A stretch of 5,897 bases of DNA from positions 1 to 5,897 of the forward strand of contig SUVZ01000262.1 of NCBI GenBank assembly GCA_015061765.1, read 5' to 3'. The position numbers were made by a program, and so were the translations under genes. Under the pieces are notes generated by a model. The model was not told the origin of the DNA and ran no database searches. It saw only the letters and a program-made list of their open reading frames with translations. This DNA is from Lentisphaerota bacterium. Its GTDB lineage: Bacteria; Verrucomicrobiota; Kiritimatiellia; RFP12; UBA1067. Shown in pieces: positions 5,587 to 5,897 of this stretch. Numbering within the stretch: the stretch's first letter is position 1; each line of letters opens with the position of its first letter.

Positions 5587-5656
5587 TCAAAGCAACCTTC
5601 AAGCAAAAGCTAGTCCTACTCGTCTCTATAATTTTTGGGAAATTTTTGTTTTTAAT

Positions 5657-5744
5657 GCAGAGGCGAGATGCGCCCGCGACGAAGTCGTCGGGCTGCCTGA
5701 GCGAAGCGAACCCGAAGGGCCGCAAGGGGCCGCGAGACGCAGAG
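5657..5744. repeat. GC-rich block of consecutive mini-hairpins, likely a dispersed intergenic repeat
   Basis: Within about 50 nt there are four small stems in a row: CGACGA-AG-TCGTCG (5677-5690), GCGAAGC (5701-5707), CCCGAAGGG (5711-5719) and CCGCAAGG (5720-5727). Three can be drawn with GAA loops and the last with a GNRA-type GCAA loop. The block is bounded by related short sequences: GCAGAG then GCGAGATGC on the left (5657-5671), and GCGAGACGC running into GCAGAG on the right (5732-5744). It is sharply GC-rich between AT-rich flanks. Only one copy is in the window, so dispersal in the genome is inference. Confidence 0.55.
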
Positions 5745-5814
5745 TCTTATAAGTTGGGTAAATTGTCGATATTGTACCATTATATTGTGTGTGAAAGAAT
5801 ACTCTTTGCAGAGA

Positions 5815-5897
5815 TGACGCAATCGGTCACTCAGATGGTCATTGCGCCGCTGGCGCGACCACGAAAGCTGCGGCGGTGACGAATCGCGCATGACGCG
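5815..5897. repeat. Second palindromic block running off the right edge
   Basis: CGCAAT (5818-5823) pairs with ATTGCG (5841-5846) over a 17-nt loop, overlapping a perfect hairpin GCGCC-GCT-GGCGC (5844-5856). GGTCA occurs directly repeated at 5825-5829 and 5837-5841. TGACGCAATCG (5815-5825) is echoed by TGACGAATCG (5877-5886), and TGACGCG begins again at 5891. It looks like a structured or repeated intergenic unit cut by the window edge. Confidence 0.4.

Larger units (their letters stand above)
5439..5897. other. Non-coding region after the tRNA cluster, with repeats and hairpins
   Basis: I see no gene supported here: frames open across it begin inside tRNA-Leu or are low-complexity readings of the repeats. 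From about 5439 to 5655 it is more AT-rich than the genes, with T-runs at 5632-5655, a run of eight G at 5493-5500 and a tandem repeat. A GC-rich hairpin block follows (5657-5744), then an AT-rich spacer (5745-5806), then a second palindromic block to the right edge. A TATAAT at 5627-5632 has no -35 partner. Confidence 0.6.

Noticed and set aside
5527..5610. Degenerate CRISPR array
   Set aside because: Only two clear repeat copies with a spacer of about 12 nt, and no cas genes.
5627..5632. TATAAT as a promoter in the right-hand spacer
   Set aside because: No matching -35 at 15-19 nt, T-runs surround it, and no gene lies downstream in the window.
5214..5879. Long open frame (221 codons) crossing tRNA-Gly, tRNA-Leu and the spacer
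   Set aside because: It is translated through two intact tRNA genes and a hairpin repeat. It has no ribosome site and no recognisable domain, so it is a chance frame.
5353..5897. Integration site or genomic island boundary at tRNA-Leu
   Set aside because: Composition changes after the tRNA, but I find no repeated copy of its 3' end downstream and no integrase or mobile gene in the window.

Overview
The window reads as bacterial chromosome, moderately GC-rich in the genes and more AT-rich between them, with every recognisable gene on the + strand. A Sec-type signal peptide and a membrane-anchored SurA-like protein fit a Gram-negative envelope. The gene set and protein style remind me of the Verrucomicrobiota/Kiritimatiellota side of the PVC group, but that is an impression from memory, not a demonstrated assignment.

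Layout. (1) 1-348 is the C-terminal end of an FkbH-like protein that enters from the left edge. (2) 389-1072 is queC, a complete PP-loop enzyme of 7-deazaguanine (queuosine precursor) synthesis with a clear ribosome binding site. (3) 1081-4976 is a tight five-gene run: a DJ-1/YajL-type protein, a membrane-anchored SurA-like protein with no visible PPIase domain, an exported protein ending in a long charged helix, a PlsC-type acyltransferase and a D-2-hydroxyacid dehydrogenase. The genes are joined by two ATGA overlaps, one 23-nt overlap and one short gap, so they are probably co-transcribed. A TATAAT extended -10 element overlaps the queC stop codon and may start this unit, possibly giving a nearly leaderless message for its first gene. 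(4) 4977-5132 is intergenic, with a strong GC hairpin and a good sigma70-type promoter. (5) 5133-5438 holds three tRNA genes, Asp(GTC), Gly(TCC) and Leu(CAA), all with encoded CCA. A terminator-like hairpin lies between the first two. (6) 5439-5897 has no convincing gene. It contains a 30-nt imperfect tandem repeat, a GC-rich block of consecutive mini-hairpins that looks like a dispersed repeat, and a further palindromic block running off the right edge.

How the genes fit together. QueC feeds queuosine, which modifies G34 of tRNA-Asp(GTC), a gene also present here, although 4 kb apart and with no sign of linkage. The five-gene run mixes envelope functions (SurA-like protein, exported helical protein, acyltransferase) with two cytosolic enzymes (DJ-1 family, hydroxyacid dehydrogenase). 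No single pathway links them, and the run looks like a housekeeping/envelope operon. I see no CRISPR array, transposase, phage gene or toxin-antitoxin pair. The least explained part is the structured non-coding stretch after the tRNAs.
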